Positions 1 to 8,377 of a DNA stretch of 64,000 nt are shown here, in pieces. Position 1 is the first letter of the stretch. Every line of letters starts with the position of its first letter. Below the pieces are notes generated by a model that was not told the origin of the DNA, made no database searches, and saw nothing but the letters and a program-made list of their open reading frames with translations. Origin of the DNA: Desulfobulbaceae bacterium (GTDB lineage Bacteria > Desulfobacterota > Desulfobulbia > Desulfobulbales > Desulfocapsaceae); contig WSXV01000005.1 in NCBI GenBank assembly GCA_009773475.1, positions 62,001 to 126,000 on the forward strand, given 5' to 3'. The translations under genes and the position numbers were made by a program.

Positions 1-74
1 GGGAAAGACGGTTCCCCCGGCTGTGAACCCAGGAAAGGACACCAGGATGAGATTGCATCAATCCCGTGTCCTTT
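1..74 (+). promoter_or_regulatory. Structured leader, possibly the 3' part of a riboswitch
   Basis: Two hairpins can be seen before the first gene: ggttc/gaacc (10-14 with 25-29) and a 9-bp stem aaaggacac/gtgtccttt (34-42 with 66-74). The order cccccggctgtga ... ccaggat resembles the core and B12-box part of cobalamin riboswitches, where a CTGTGA-like motif is followed by a CAGGA motif. The usual 5' half (GGGAA...GGTG) would lie mostly outside the window, and the rest of the B12 box does not match well. It could equally be an unrelated leader or the 3' end of an upstream transcript. The identification is a guess; the hairpins are seen directly. Confidence 0.28.
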
Positions 75-134
75 GCACCGTCCTTCTCTTTACCTGAGAG
101 CACTACTTTTGTTCATTTGAAAGGGAAACCATTG

Positions 135-1067
135 ATGAAAAAGTTACTGACCAAAATGCTCATCTGTCCTGCCTGTCTCCCCCGTGAGTTTCCACTGGAG
201 ATCTTGGGGGTAGATCACGAAGAGGAAGACGATATTGTCACCGGCACCCTGATTTGCCGCCACTGTGGGCGCCGTTTTTCCATTGATGACGGGATCGCCT
301 TTCTTGACCTGGAGCGGCAGGAACAGCCCAACAGGTATGAGCAGGAGGAGGTCGTTTCTTCTTATTTGTGGAGCCATTACGGGGATCTACTCGGGGATGA
401 ACAGGCTACTGATGCCTACCTGCGCTGGGCCGGACTCATGCAACAGCATACCGGATTGGCCCTGGATCTGGGGGGGGCGGTTGGTCGGTTTACCTTTGAG
501 ATGAGTGGTAAATGTGACTTTGTCGTTGGCCTGGACAAGTCACGGGCCTTTATCAAAGCCGCCCGCCAGTTCATGCGGCAGGGGGAGCTGCGTTTTACCC
601 TCAAGGACGAAGGCCTGCTCGGACGGGAGGTGATCATTCGCTGTCCGCCGCACTGGCAGCGGGAACGAGTGGAGTTTATCGTCGCCGATGCCCAGCGTCT
701 CCCCTTTGCCACCCAGGCCGCAACCTCCCTTGCCTCTCTCAATCTGGTGGATAAGGTGCCCCAACCCTATATCCATCTTGCCGAGATGAACCGGGTCGCC
801 GGTCAGGCTGGAAGCCAGCTGCTACTCTCCGATCCTTTCTCCTGGTCCACCGAGGCGGCAGAAGTGGATCAGTGGCTGGGGGGGCGCCCTGATGGCCCAT
901 TTCCGGGCAAGGGTTTGGAGAATATCAAGGGCATCCTGGGAAAAGACATGGACGGGAGACTTGCGGGCTGGCAGGTGACCGATCAGGATCATATCTGGTG
1001 GAAGATTCGCAGCCACAGCAATCATTATGAGCTGATCCGCAGCTGCTTTATCAAGGCCGTTCGCTGA
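135..1067 (+). CDS. SAM-dependent methyltransferase with N-terminal Trm112-like zinc ribbon
   Basis: A 310-residue protein. The N-terminus carries a zinc-ribbon pattern, C11-x2-C14 and C41-x2-C44, like Trm112p/UPF0434 modules that sit beside methyltransferases. The class I methyltransferase fold follows, with the SAM-binding glycine loop LDLGGAVGRF at about residues 110-119. The substrate cannot be told; fused Trm112-methyltransferase proteins are common in Deltaproteobacteria and often modify small molecules or quinone-like compounds. The ATG at 135 is preferred over an in-frame ATG at 66 because it has an aaaggga Shine-Dalgarno just upstream and because the zinc ribbon begins here. Its stop codon abuts, and by one base overlaps, the inverted-repeat element that follows. 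Confidence 0.8.
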   Translation: MKKLLTKMLICPACLPREFPLEILGVDHEEEDDIVTGTLICRHCGRRFSIDDGIAFLDLERQEQPNRYEQEEVVSSYLWSHYGDLLGDEQATDAYLRWAGLMQQHTGLALDLGGAVGRFTFEMSGKCDFVVGLDKSRAFIKAARQFMRQGELRFTLKDEGLLGREVIIRCPPHWQRERVEFIVADAQRLPFATQAATSLASLNLVDKVPQPYIHLAEMNRVAGQAGSQLLLSDPFSWSTEAAEVDQWLGGRPDGPFPGKGLENIKGILGKDMDGRLAGWQVTDQDHIWWKIRSHSNHYELIRSCFIKAVR

Positions 1068-1249
1068 GGGTTTGTCCACAAAATAACATGAATATCCGGC
1101 ATCGCATCTTCCGGCCATCTTTTGCTGCGGCTCAATCACAAAATTTTCGCTGTAGCCTTGCTACGCCTGCGGTTTTGTTCAAGCGCCGCAACCAAATCCG
1201 ACCAAAAATCTGAGCGCAATCTTGTCCATGTTCTTTGTGGACAGACCCT
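1067..1249. repeat. MITE-like element with 26-bp imperfect terminal inverted repeats
   Basis: The left end (agggtttgtccacaaa then aacatg) and the reverse complement of the right end (agggtctgtccacaaa then aacatg) match over about 26 bp with very few differences, giving a 183-bp unit with no coding capacity. It fills almost the whole gap between the methyltransferase stop and the Mo/W enzyme. No clear target-site duplication is visible. The size and terminal repeats fit a non-autonomous miniature element or a species-specific intergenic palindromic repeat; I see no second full copy in this window. Confidence 0.65.
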
Positions 1250-1263
1250 AACTCGAGGTTCCA

Positions 1264-3330
1264 ATGAAGAATGATACCGTCTGTCGAATGTGTTCCTCCT
1301 GCTGTCCGGTGGAGGTGGAGGTTGTTGCCGGAAGGCTGGTGTCTGCCCGGCGTAAATCCTTTGTCGCTGAGGACAAGCGAAGCCCGTGCCGCAAGCTTGC
1401 GGCTGTTGTCGACATTGTCTATTCCGAGCAGCGGCTGACAACGCCGTTGGTCAGGGAGAAGGGCGGTGACCTTCGCCCGGCGACCTGGGATGAGGCCTTA
1501 AACCGGATAGCGGCGCGCTTCCAGCAGTATAAAGCTCAAGGGATGCCGCAGGCGGTGGGCTGGCTGCGGGGCATGGCCGCCGACTGGGGAACTCCTTGGG
1601 ATTATGCCAGCCGCTTGATGAACTGTTATGGTTCTCCCAACACCATCGGCAATGGCTCCATCTGCTTTGTTGCCCGCGAGATGGCCCACACCTATACCTA
1701 CGGAGCCATGGCCTTTGCCGAGGCGGCCAAGGCCAAATGTATCCTGGTCTGGGGCAAGCATGATGCCGATACCACCCTGGGCGCTGCCGATGCCATTAAC
1801 CATGCGGTCAGTCAGGGCGCCAAACTCATTGTGGTGGACCCGATCCAGACGCCTTTGGCGAAACGGGCGGATATCTGGCTGCAAATCAAGCCCGGTCATG
1901 ATGGCTTGCTGGCCATGGCCATGATCAATGAGATTATCAGCTCCGATCTCTATGACCATGAGTTTGTCGAGAATTTTACCGTTGGGTTTGATCAGCTAAG
2001 GGAAGTGGCGGGTCGCTATACCATTGACGCCATTGCCGCTGATCTCTGGCTTGATCCCGGGCAGGTGCGCGAGGCTGCCCGGCTCTATGCCACCACCAAG
2101 CCGGCCTGCCTGATTGACGGCAATGGCCTCGATATGCAGCTCGATATCTTTCAGTCCACCCGCGCCGTGGCCTGTTTGCGTGGCCTGACCGGCAACATTG
2201 ATCGGCCCGGCGGCGATGTCCTGCCCCAGCCGGTTTCCATGCGTCCACTCCAGGCCCGTGACCGATTGCCGGCAGGTGTTTTGCCGGTGACGGCGGCCTA
2301 TCCGCTCTTTAATACCTTCAGCGAGAGCTGGGGCAATCAGGTGCAGTCTTGTGTGGTGGACGCCATCCTTGACAAGAAGCCCTATGGCTTAAAGATGCTG
2401 GTGGTTCAGGCCGGTAATCCGGTGGTGACCATGGCCGACTCCGGCCGGGCCTCCCAGGCCATGCGGGAGCTGGAATTTCTGGTGGTGATTGATATGTTCA
2501 TGACCAAAACCGCAGAGCTTGCCGATGTTGTCCTGCCGGCCTCCGGCTGCTTTGAAAAAACTCAGCTGAACCGTTTTGCCACCCGTAATAATCCGATCAT
2601 TCTCCAGAATCAGGTCATAGAGCCGGTCGGTCAGTCCTGGCCGGACTGGAAGATTGTCTTTGAACTGGGGCGTAGAATCGGCCTGGAGGAAGACTTCCCC
2701 TGGGAGACGGTGGAGGCTGCCATTGATTATCAACTGGCCCCGTCCGGGGTCGGTGTTGAAAAGTTGCGAGAAAATCCCGACGGGGTTCGGGTGGAGGCCA
2801 TCCGCCATGAGAAATACCGGCAGGATGGATTTGCCACCCCTTCCGGGAAATTTGAATTTTTCTCCGCAAGGCTTCAGGAAAATGGGCAGGCCGGTTTGCC
2901 ATACAGCGACGGCTGCCCGAGAAAACTCATCAGCTTTGTTGACCAGCAGCAGGACTTTCCGCTGATCGGGATCAGTGGCGCCCGTGATATCCGTTTCACC
3001 AACTCCCAGTATCGCACCATTCCTGCCCTGTTGAATGACGAGCTTGGCTGCGTGGTTGATCTCCATCCCCTTGATGCGGCTGAGCTGGCGGTTCAAACCG
3101 GTGATCAGATCCAGGTTGCCACCCCGAAAGGAAGTATTGTCATGCCGGCCAGGATCTCATCGGTGGTGCATCCCGGTTCCATCCGCATCGCCTGGGGCTG
3201 GGGCGATTATAATGATCAGTACAATCTCAATACCCTCACCGATGATGACATCAGAAACCCTGTCACCGGAACTCCCGGCCAGCGCACCTTTATGTGCCGG
3301 GTGAGCCGGGCCAAGGACGATGGTAATTGA
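1264..3330 (+). CDS. Molybdopterin oxidoreductase-family (Mo/W-bis-PGD) enzyme, acetylene-hydratase-like lineage
   Basis: A 688-residue catalytic subunit of the DMSO reductase superfamily. The N-terminus has the 4Fe-4S pattern C7-x2-C10-x3-C14 with a fourth Cys near residue 42. Cys134 in GNGSICFVAR is placed to ligand Mo or W. Family blocks for the two pterin cofactors follow (TAELADVVLPASGCFEKT), and the C-terminal domain ends in an NPVTGTP-like motif. No Tat or Sec signal is present, so it should be cytoplasmic, and no iron-sulfur or membrane partner lies beside it. From memory, the stretch around GLEEDFPW and the missing signal recall acetylene hydratase and related single-subunit enzymes rather than exported polysulfide or nitrate reductases. 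However, the catalytic Asp that follows the second cluster Cys in acetylene hydratase is Ser11 here. The substrate is unknown. Confidence 0.85.
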   Translation: MKNDTVCRMCSSCCPVEVEVVAGRLVSARRKSFVAEDKRSPCRKLAAVVDIVYSEQRLTTPLVREKGGDLRPATWDEALNRIAARFQQYKAQGMPQAVGWLRGMAADWGTPWDYASRLMNCYGSPNTIGNGSICFVAREMAHTYTYGAMAFAEAAKAKCILVWGKHDADTTLGAADAINHAVSQGAKLIVVDPIQTPLAKRADIWLQIKPGHDGLLAMAMINEIISSDLYDHEFVENFTVGFDQLREVAGRYTIDAIAADLWLDPGQVREAARLYATTKPACLIDGNGLDMQLDIFQSTRAVACLRGLTGNIDRPGGDVLPQPVSMRPLQARDRLPAGVLPVTAAYPLFNTFSESWGNQVQSCVVDAILDKKPYGLKMLVVQAGNPVVTMADSGRASQAMRELEFLVVIDMFMTKTAELADVVLPASGCFEKTQLNRFATRNNPIILQNQVIEPVGQSWPDWKIVFELGRRIGLEEDFPWETVEAAIDYQLAPSGVGVEKLRENPDGVRVEAIRHEKYRQDGFATPSGKFEFFSARLQENGQAGLPYSDGCPRKLISFVDQQQDFPLIGISGARDIRFTNSQYRTIPALLNDELGCVVDLHPLDAAELAVQTGDQIQVATPKGSIVMPARISSVVHPGSIRIAWGWGDYNDQYNLNTLTDDDIRNPVTGTPGQRTFMCRVSRAKDDGN

Positions 3331-3365
3331 GATCCGGCAGGGTAGCTGAGCAGCTCTCAACAAAT

Positions 3366-3415
3366 AAACAAAAAAGGGGTTTTGGAAGATATCTTCCAAA
3401 ACCCCTTTTTTGTTT
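3366..3415. terminator. Bidirectional intrinsic terminator, perfect 50-nt palindrome
   Basis: The 25-nt arm aaacaaaaaaggggttttgg+aagat is followed directly by its exact complement, giving a stem with T-runs on both strands. It lies between the convergent Mo/W enzyme and nifJ genes and should stop transcription from both sides. Confidence 0.92.
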
Positions 3416-3485
3416 CAAGCTGCTAAAGTGAATTTTCTGGTGTCCGTTTATTGAAAACAGACACCAGAAGTTGAATGGGAATGAT

Positions 3486-6400
3486 CTATTTCTCCGGCTC
3501 CATGGAGGCGGCCCGGGCTACCAGGAACTTCCAGGACCTGGTGACATCCTTTTGGGATTGCGCCATAAGTTCCTCGGCATGGGCGGGATTCATCATCTTG
3601 AGCATACGGTAGCGGTTTTCGGCCATGGCGTATTCTTCAAAGCTGATGGTGGGTTCCTTGGAGTCGATGGTCAACGGATTTTTGCCGGCGGCCTCCAGCT
3701 GCGGGTTGTAGCGGTACAGCGGCCAGTGTCCGCATTCCACCGCCTTCTTCTGCTGATCCAGTCCCTTGGTCATATTGATGCCATGATTGATGCAGTGGGA
3801 ATAGGCAATGATCAGGGATGGTCCATCATAGGCCTCGGCCTCGGCAATGGCCTTGGCCACCTGGATGGGATTGGCGCCCATGCTGACCTTGGCAATATAG
3901 ACATTGCCATAGGTGGAGAAGATCATGCCGATATCTTTCTTCGGCATCTTCTTGCCGCTCGCCGCAAACTGGGCGGTGGCAGCACGGGGGGTGGACTTGG
4001 ACATCTGACCGCCGGTGTTGGAGTACACCTCGGTGTCAAGGATCATGACGTTAATATTCTCACCGGAGGCGAGAACATGATCCAGACCGCCATAGCCGAT
4101 ATCATAGGCCCAGCCGTCACCGCCGAAGATCCAGACGGATTTGGTCACCAGGTAGTCAGCCAGCGGCAGGAGCCGTTTGGCGATGACATTCTTGCTGTCG
4201 GCAAGCTTGGTCTTTAGCTGGGCGACGCGCTCCCGTTGCAGCTCAATAGCAGCTTGGGACTTCTGGTCGGCATTGAGGATCTCGTCAGCCATTTTTTTGG
4301 TGATCAGCTTGGCGGTTACCGCAAGGTTGACAAGCTCCCCGGCCTGAGCTGCCAGTTTGTCCACCGAGGCCCGCATACCGAGACCAAATTCAGCGTTGTC
4401 CTCAAACAGCGAGTTGGCCCAGGCCGGCCCACGACCGTCTGCCCGTTTGCAGTAAGGAGTGGTGGGCAGGTTGCCGCCGTAAATAGAGGAGCAGCCGGTG
4501 GCATTGGCAACCAGCATCCGGTCGCCGAACATCTGGGTGACCAGTTTGATATAAGGGGTTTCGCCACAACCAGCGCAGGCGCCGGAAAACTCGAAGAGCG
4601 GACGGCATAGCTGACTGCCCTTGATGGTAGCGGGATCGATGTCTGCAGGGTTAACCTCCGGCAGGCTGAGGAAGAATTCCACATTTTTGGTCTCGGTGGT
4701 GCGGATCACCTCGGTGTTGGGCACCATCCTGAGCGCCTTGGTCTTGGCCGGGCAGACGGCGACACACTGGGTACAGGAACAGCAATCTTCAGTAAAGACC
4801 TGAACCACAAACTTCTTGCCCTTGAATTGAGCGCCCACGGCATCGGCAGACTTGAAAGCCTTGGGGGCCTTTTTCAAGTCGTCAACGACTTTCAGACGAA
4901 TGGCGGCATGGGGGCAGACCAGGGAACAACGGCCGCACTGGATACAGTTCTCCGGCATCCATTCGGCAACTTGCACTCCGATATTGCGTTTTTCATACTG
5001 GGTGGTGGCGGTGGGCCAGGTGCCGTCGTCCGGCATCTGTGAGACTTTGACCTCGTCGCCTCTTCCCTCAATCATAATGGCAGTGACCTCTTTGACAAAG
5101 TCAGGTGCGCTTTCGGGAACGGTGGGCGGCATGTCATGGCCGCTGGTGGATTTGCCCAGTTTCACCTCAACGATGTTTTTGACGGCGGCATCGACGGCGC
5201 CGTAGTTCATCTCCACGACTTTGTCACCTTTTTTGCCATAGGTCTTTTTGATCGCGTTCTTAATGGCGGTAATCGCATCTTCCTTGCTGAGGATACCTGA
5301 AATCAGGAAGAAAGCGGTCTGCATGATCATGTTGATGCGGGCGCCCAGTCCTAAGGCCTGACCAAGGGCAATGGCGTCAATGATGTAGAATTTCGCCTTT
5401 TTCTGGATCAGATTCTGCTGCACCTTGTTCGGGAGCTGGGCCCAAATTTCTTTGGCGTTGAAGCTGGTGGTCAGGAGGAAGGTGCCGCCTTCTTCGAGGT
5501 TGCGGAGCATGTCGTATTGGTCAAGAAAACTGGAATTATGGCAGGCGATAAAATTGGCTTTGTTAATAAGATACGGGGCCACAATGGGATTCTTGCCAAA
5601 TCGCAGATGGGAGGTGGTGATGGATCCCGATTTCTTGGAGTCGTAAACGAAATAACCCTGGGCCGAGTTATCGGTCTCGGTGCCGATGATCTTGATGCTG
5701 TTCTTGTTGGCGCCTACGGTGCCGTCGGAACCAAGGCCGTAGAACAAGGCGCGAACGACATCATTGCCCTCGATGCTGAAATTCTTGTCGTAATCGAGGC
5801 TGGAATGGGTGACGTCATCGTCGGGCCCGACACAGAAGTGATTTTTGGGGGCCATGGAGGCCATATTGTCAAACACCGCCTTGGCCATGGCCGGGGTAAA
5901 TTCGGCGGAACCCAGACCATAGCGGCCGGAGAGGATCAAGGGTTGATAGGCGGCGATGTTGGATTCGGTGGCCTCGCCAATGGCGGTGCGGACATCCTGA
6001 TACAAAGGCTCGCCGGCACATCCAGGCTCCTTGGTGCGGTCAAGGACGGTGATGCGCTCAACGGTGGATGGCAGGGCGTTGACCATGGCCTTGCAGTCAA
6101 AGGGCCGGTACAAGCGGACTATAACCAGGCCCACCCGTTTGTCATGGGCCATCAGGTAGTCGATGGTGGCGGCCACGGTCTCACAACCGGAGGCCATCAT
6201 TACCACTACATCTTCGGCATCTTCGTCACCGTAATAATCAAAAAGATGATACTGTCGTCCGGTGAGGCCGGCGAATTTATCCATGGTATCCTGAACAATT
6301 GCGGGCAGGGCGTTGTAATACTTGTTGACGGTCTCCCGTCCGGTGAAATAGACGTCGGGGTTTTGGGCGGTACCGCGGATGGTGGGGCGATCAGGACTGA

Positions 6401-7022
6401 GGGCGCGGCTGCGATGGGCGGCAATCAGCTCTTCATCAATCATGGCGCCCATATCTTCGCGGGTCAATTCTTCAATCTTCTGGATTTCGTGGGAGGTACG
6501 GAACCCGTCAAAGAAATGGACAAAGGGGATGCGGGAGGCAAGGGATGCCTGGGTGGTAATCAGGGCCATATCCATGCACTCCTGAACATTCTGGGAGGCC
6601 AGCAGACCCCAGCCGGTCTGGCGGACGGCGTTGATGTCGCTGTGATCACCGAAGATGGAGAGTCCCTGGCAGGCGATGGAGCGGGCGGTCACGTGGAAGA
6701 CGGTGGGGGTGAGTTCGCCTGCAATCTTGTACATGTTGGGGATCATCAAGAGCAGTCCCTGGGATGCGGTAAAGGTGGTGCACAAGGCGCCTGTGGCCAG
6801 AGATCCATGCAGAGAACCGGCAACACCGGCCTCAGACTGCATCTGGGTGACAACCGGGACTGAACCCCAGATGTTTTCCTGCATGGAGGATGATTTGGTG
6901 TCGGCCTCTGCCGCCATGGGGGTGGAGGGGGTGATGGGGTAGATGGTGATGACTTCGCTGGTGGCATAAGCAACGTGGGTACAGGCCTGGTTGCCGTCGA
7001 TGGTGACCATTTTTCGTGACAT
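3486..7022 (-). CDS. nifJ: Pyruvate:ferredoxin (flavodoxin) oxidoreductase, single-chain
   Basis: Oxidises pyruvate with CoA to acetyl-CoA and CO2, passing electrons to ferredoxin or flavodoxin; a central carbon enzyme of anaerobes. The 1178 residues match the usual length of the homodimeric single-chain form. Domain I opens with VTIDGNQACTHVAYATSEVI. The gamma-type domain and two 4Fe-4S motifs (CIQCGRCSLVCP and CCSCTQCVAVCP) lie in the middle. The C-terminal TPP-binding domain has CAGCGETPY, ATGCSSIYGG and a GDGWAYDIGYGG stretch. An aaaggagat Shine-Dalgarno precedes the ATG at 7022. It ends at a shared bidirectional terminator and stands alone except for the CBS-ACT gene upstream on the same strand. 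Confidence 0.98.
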   Translation of the reverse strand: MSRKMVTIDGNQACTHVAYATSEVITIYPITPSTPMAAEADTKSSSMQENIWGSVPVVTQMQSEAGVAGSLHGSLATGALCTTFTASQGLLLMIPNMYKIAGELTPTVFHVTARSIACQGLSIFGDHSDINAVRQTGWGLLASQNVQECMDMALITTQASLASRIPFVHFFDGFRTSHEIQKIEELTREDMGAMIDEELIAAHRSRALSPDRPTIRGTAQNPDVYFTGRETVNKYYNALPAIVQDTMDKFAGLTGRQYHLFDYYGDEDAEDVVVMMASGCETVAATIDYLMAHDKRVGLVIVRLYRPFDCKAMVNALPSTVERITVLDRTKEPGCAGEPLYQDVRTAIGEATESNIAAYQPLILSGRYGLGSAEFTPAMAKAVFDNMASMAPKNHFCVGPDDDVTHSSLDYDKNFSIEGNDVVRALFYGLGSDGTVGANKNSIKIIGTETDNSAQGYFVYDSKKSGSITTSHLRFGKNPIVAPYLINKANFIACHNSSFLDQYDMLRNLEEGGTFLLTTSFNAKEIWAQLPNKVQQNLIQKKAKFYIIDAIALGQALGLGARINMIMQTAFFLISGILSKEDAITAIKNAIKKTYGKKGDKVVEMNYGAVDAAVKNIVEVKLGKSTSGHDMPPTVPESAPDFVKEVTAIMIEGRGDEVKVSQMPDDGTWPTATTQYEKRNIGVQVAEWMPENCIQCGRCSLVCPHAAIRLKVVDDLKKAPKAFKSADAVGAQFKGKKFVVQVFTEDCCSCTQCVAVCPAKTKALRMVPNTEVIRTTETKNVEFFLSLPEVNPADIDPATIKGSQLCRPLFEFSGACAGCGETPYIKLVTQMFGDRMLVANATGCSSIYGGNLPTTPYCKRADGRGPAWANSLFEDNAEFGLGMRASVDKLAAQAGELVNLAVTAKLITKKMADEILNADQKSQAAIELQRERVAQLKTKLADSKNVIAKRLLPLADYLVTKSVWIFGGDGWAYDIGYGGLDHVLASGENINVMILDTEVYSNTGGQMSKSTPRAATAQFAASGKKMPKKDIGMIFSTYGNVYIAKVSMGANPIQVAKAIAEAEAYDGPSLIIAYSHCINHGINMTKGLDQQKKAVECGHWPLYRYNPQLEAAGKNPLTIDSKEPTISFEEYAMAENRYRMLKMMNPAHAEELMAQSQKDVTRSWKFLVARAASMEPEK

Positions 7023-7123
7023 GAAAAATCTCCTTTGTTTTTTGATTGGACAACGTTGTTATAGCTTTCTCCGCAGAGATTCCAGGACATAGGGGTGAAG
7101 AATCCCTGCGCGAGGTGATTAAC

Positions 7124-7801
7124 TTAATTGACCGGTAGGTCGCTAAGGTCGTCGAGACTCTCGCTCACCACATGGTAGCCGCCCATGGATGTAATCTCAG
7201 CGGTTAAGGCCGCGAGATCATCTCCAGGCAGGATGCGCACCGAGACGCGCTTGAAGCCGGGTGGGGCATCATTGAAAGAGGTGAGAATGGACAGAACCCG
7301 GGCATTGTGCTGGCGCAGGATGTCAATCAGCCAGGAGACAGAGCCGCCGGCATCAGACATATCAATGACGAACTGGTAGGCGCCGTCCTGAATTCCAGTG
7401 GCATGAATGAATCCCCGGAGGACGTCGGATTCTGAGAGCAGGCCCACCAGGCTGCCGGCATCATCAACGATGAGCAGCCCTGAGATCTTCGCTCGCAGCA
7501 TAACCAAGGCCGCCTTTTCCAGGGTGTCGTCCTGCTTGAGTAGGATAGGGCTGCCGGATATCAAGTCCTTGACCTTCATCTCAGAGAGCAGGTAATACAT
7601 CTCATGAAGATCCATGTCGGTCTTACTCGATGGCGAAGCATCCTTCAGATCGCGGTCGGTGATCATGCCGACAAGTTTGCCATGCGACAGTACCGGCAGG
7701 CTTCTGATATTGTTCTCTTTCATGGTGCGGGTTGCTCGCATGACCGAGGTGTTGGCATCCACCGTTAGAAGCGTCGTTGCCATCCAGTCTTTGATTAACA
7801 T
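7124..7801 (-). CDS. CBS-pair and ACT domain protein (AcuB-like)
   Basis: A 225-residue soluble protein with two CBS motifs (about residues 1-58 and 75-130; TDRDLKDA and SESDVLRG mark the ends of each) and a C-terminal ACT-like domain. CBS pairs bind adenine nucleotides and ACT domains bind amino acids or other small ligands, so it is probably a metabolic sensor. The start at 7801 is chosen because aaaggaggtt lies just upstream; a start 7 codons earlier would put this Shine-Dalgarno inside the gene. It is the same-strand upstream neighbour of nifJ, about 100 bp away, so the two may be co-transcribed. The ligand is unknown. Confidence 0.85.
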   Translation of the reverse strand: MLIKDWMATTLLTVDANTSVMRATRTMKENNIRSLPVLSHGKLVGMITDRDLKDASPSSKTDMDLHEMYYLLSEMKVKDLISGSPILLKQDDTLEKAALVMLRAKISGLLIVDDAGSLVGLLSESDVLRGFIHATGIQDGAYQFVIDMSDAGGSVSWLIDILRQHNARVLSILTSFNDAPPGFKRVSVRILPGDDLAALTAEITSMGGYHVVSESLDDLSDLPVN

Positions 7802-8377
7802 AAAAAACCTCCTTTGATTCACCTGGGTTGTGAAGGGTGTAAGCGGTAGGTAAGTTTGTTCGGTTACTGTATAAAAATGGTATGGTTGTTGTTCAGAATG
7901 GGCTCAATAAAAAGCAGCAGGAGGCGGTCGTTCAACTCCCCTCCATGAAGGCCACGATACGTGATCTTATCTAGTCTGCGTAACGGAATAGTCATAAATA
8001 AACAAGTTATTTCGACATGGCTCCGGTATGTTCTCTTTCAGGTACAATTTTTCCTGTTTTCGGCTAGACGCCGCACAAAGAAATGGCTGGAAAAGACTGC
8101 TGTTTCTTTGATGGGGCATTTAGTGCCGTTCGCTTTTCATCTGCCCATGAATTGCGTCATGAATAACATTGCACAAACCGGGAGAAATGGAATAAATGAT
8201 TACCATTTCCCGATAAACGTGCCTGCTGACAATAACAGAGGCGTCAAGCGTCAGGAGTTAATTCTATATACTATCTGATCTTTAATTGAATAAAAAACAC
8301 TTTCCTTATATAAGATATTTTATTTTTTGATGCAAGGTATGAATGAAATTGATAAGCAACGTTGACAGCCATCGTCC
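7802..8377. other. Gene-free intergenic region between divergent genes
   Basis: About 576 bp separating the CBS-ACT gene (minus) from pabBC (plus), so promoters for both directions must lie here, but I cannot place them. A 105-codon open frame (7961-8278) has no convincing ribosome site or recognisable protein. A hairpin (8179-8190 with 8203-8212, 10 bp plus a 2-nt bulge) is present without a T-run. The stretch is visibly AT-richer than the flanking genes. Confidence 0.5.

Noticed and set aside
1264-3330. Call as acetylene hydratase
   Set aside because: The catalytic Asp next to the second cluster Cys is replaced by Ser, so the enzyme name is not justified even though the lineage looks similar.
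3471-4217. 248-codon plus-strand open frame antisense to the nifJ 3' end
   Set aside because: Same reason; nifJ motifs (TPP and Fe-S) occupy the other strand.
5517-6863. 448-codon plus-strand open frame antisense to nifJ
   Set aside because: It is a shadow of a strongly coding, GC-rich minus-strand gene; its glycine/valine-rich translation has no domain and no start signal.
7961-8278. 105-codon plus-strand open frame in the nifJ-side intergenic region
   Set aside because: No ribosome site, no family motif and composition of non-coding AT-rich DNA.
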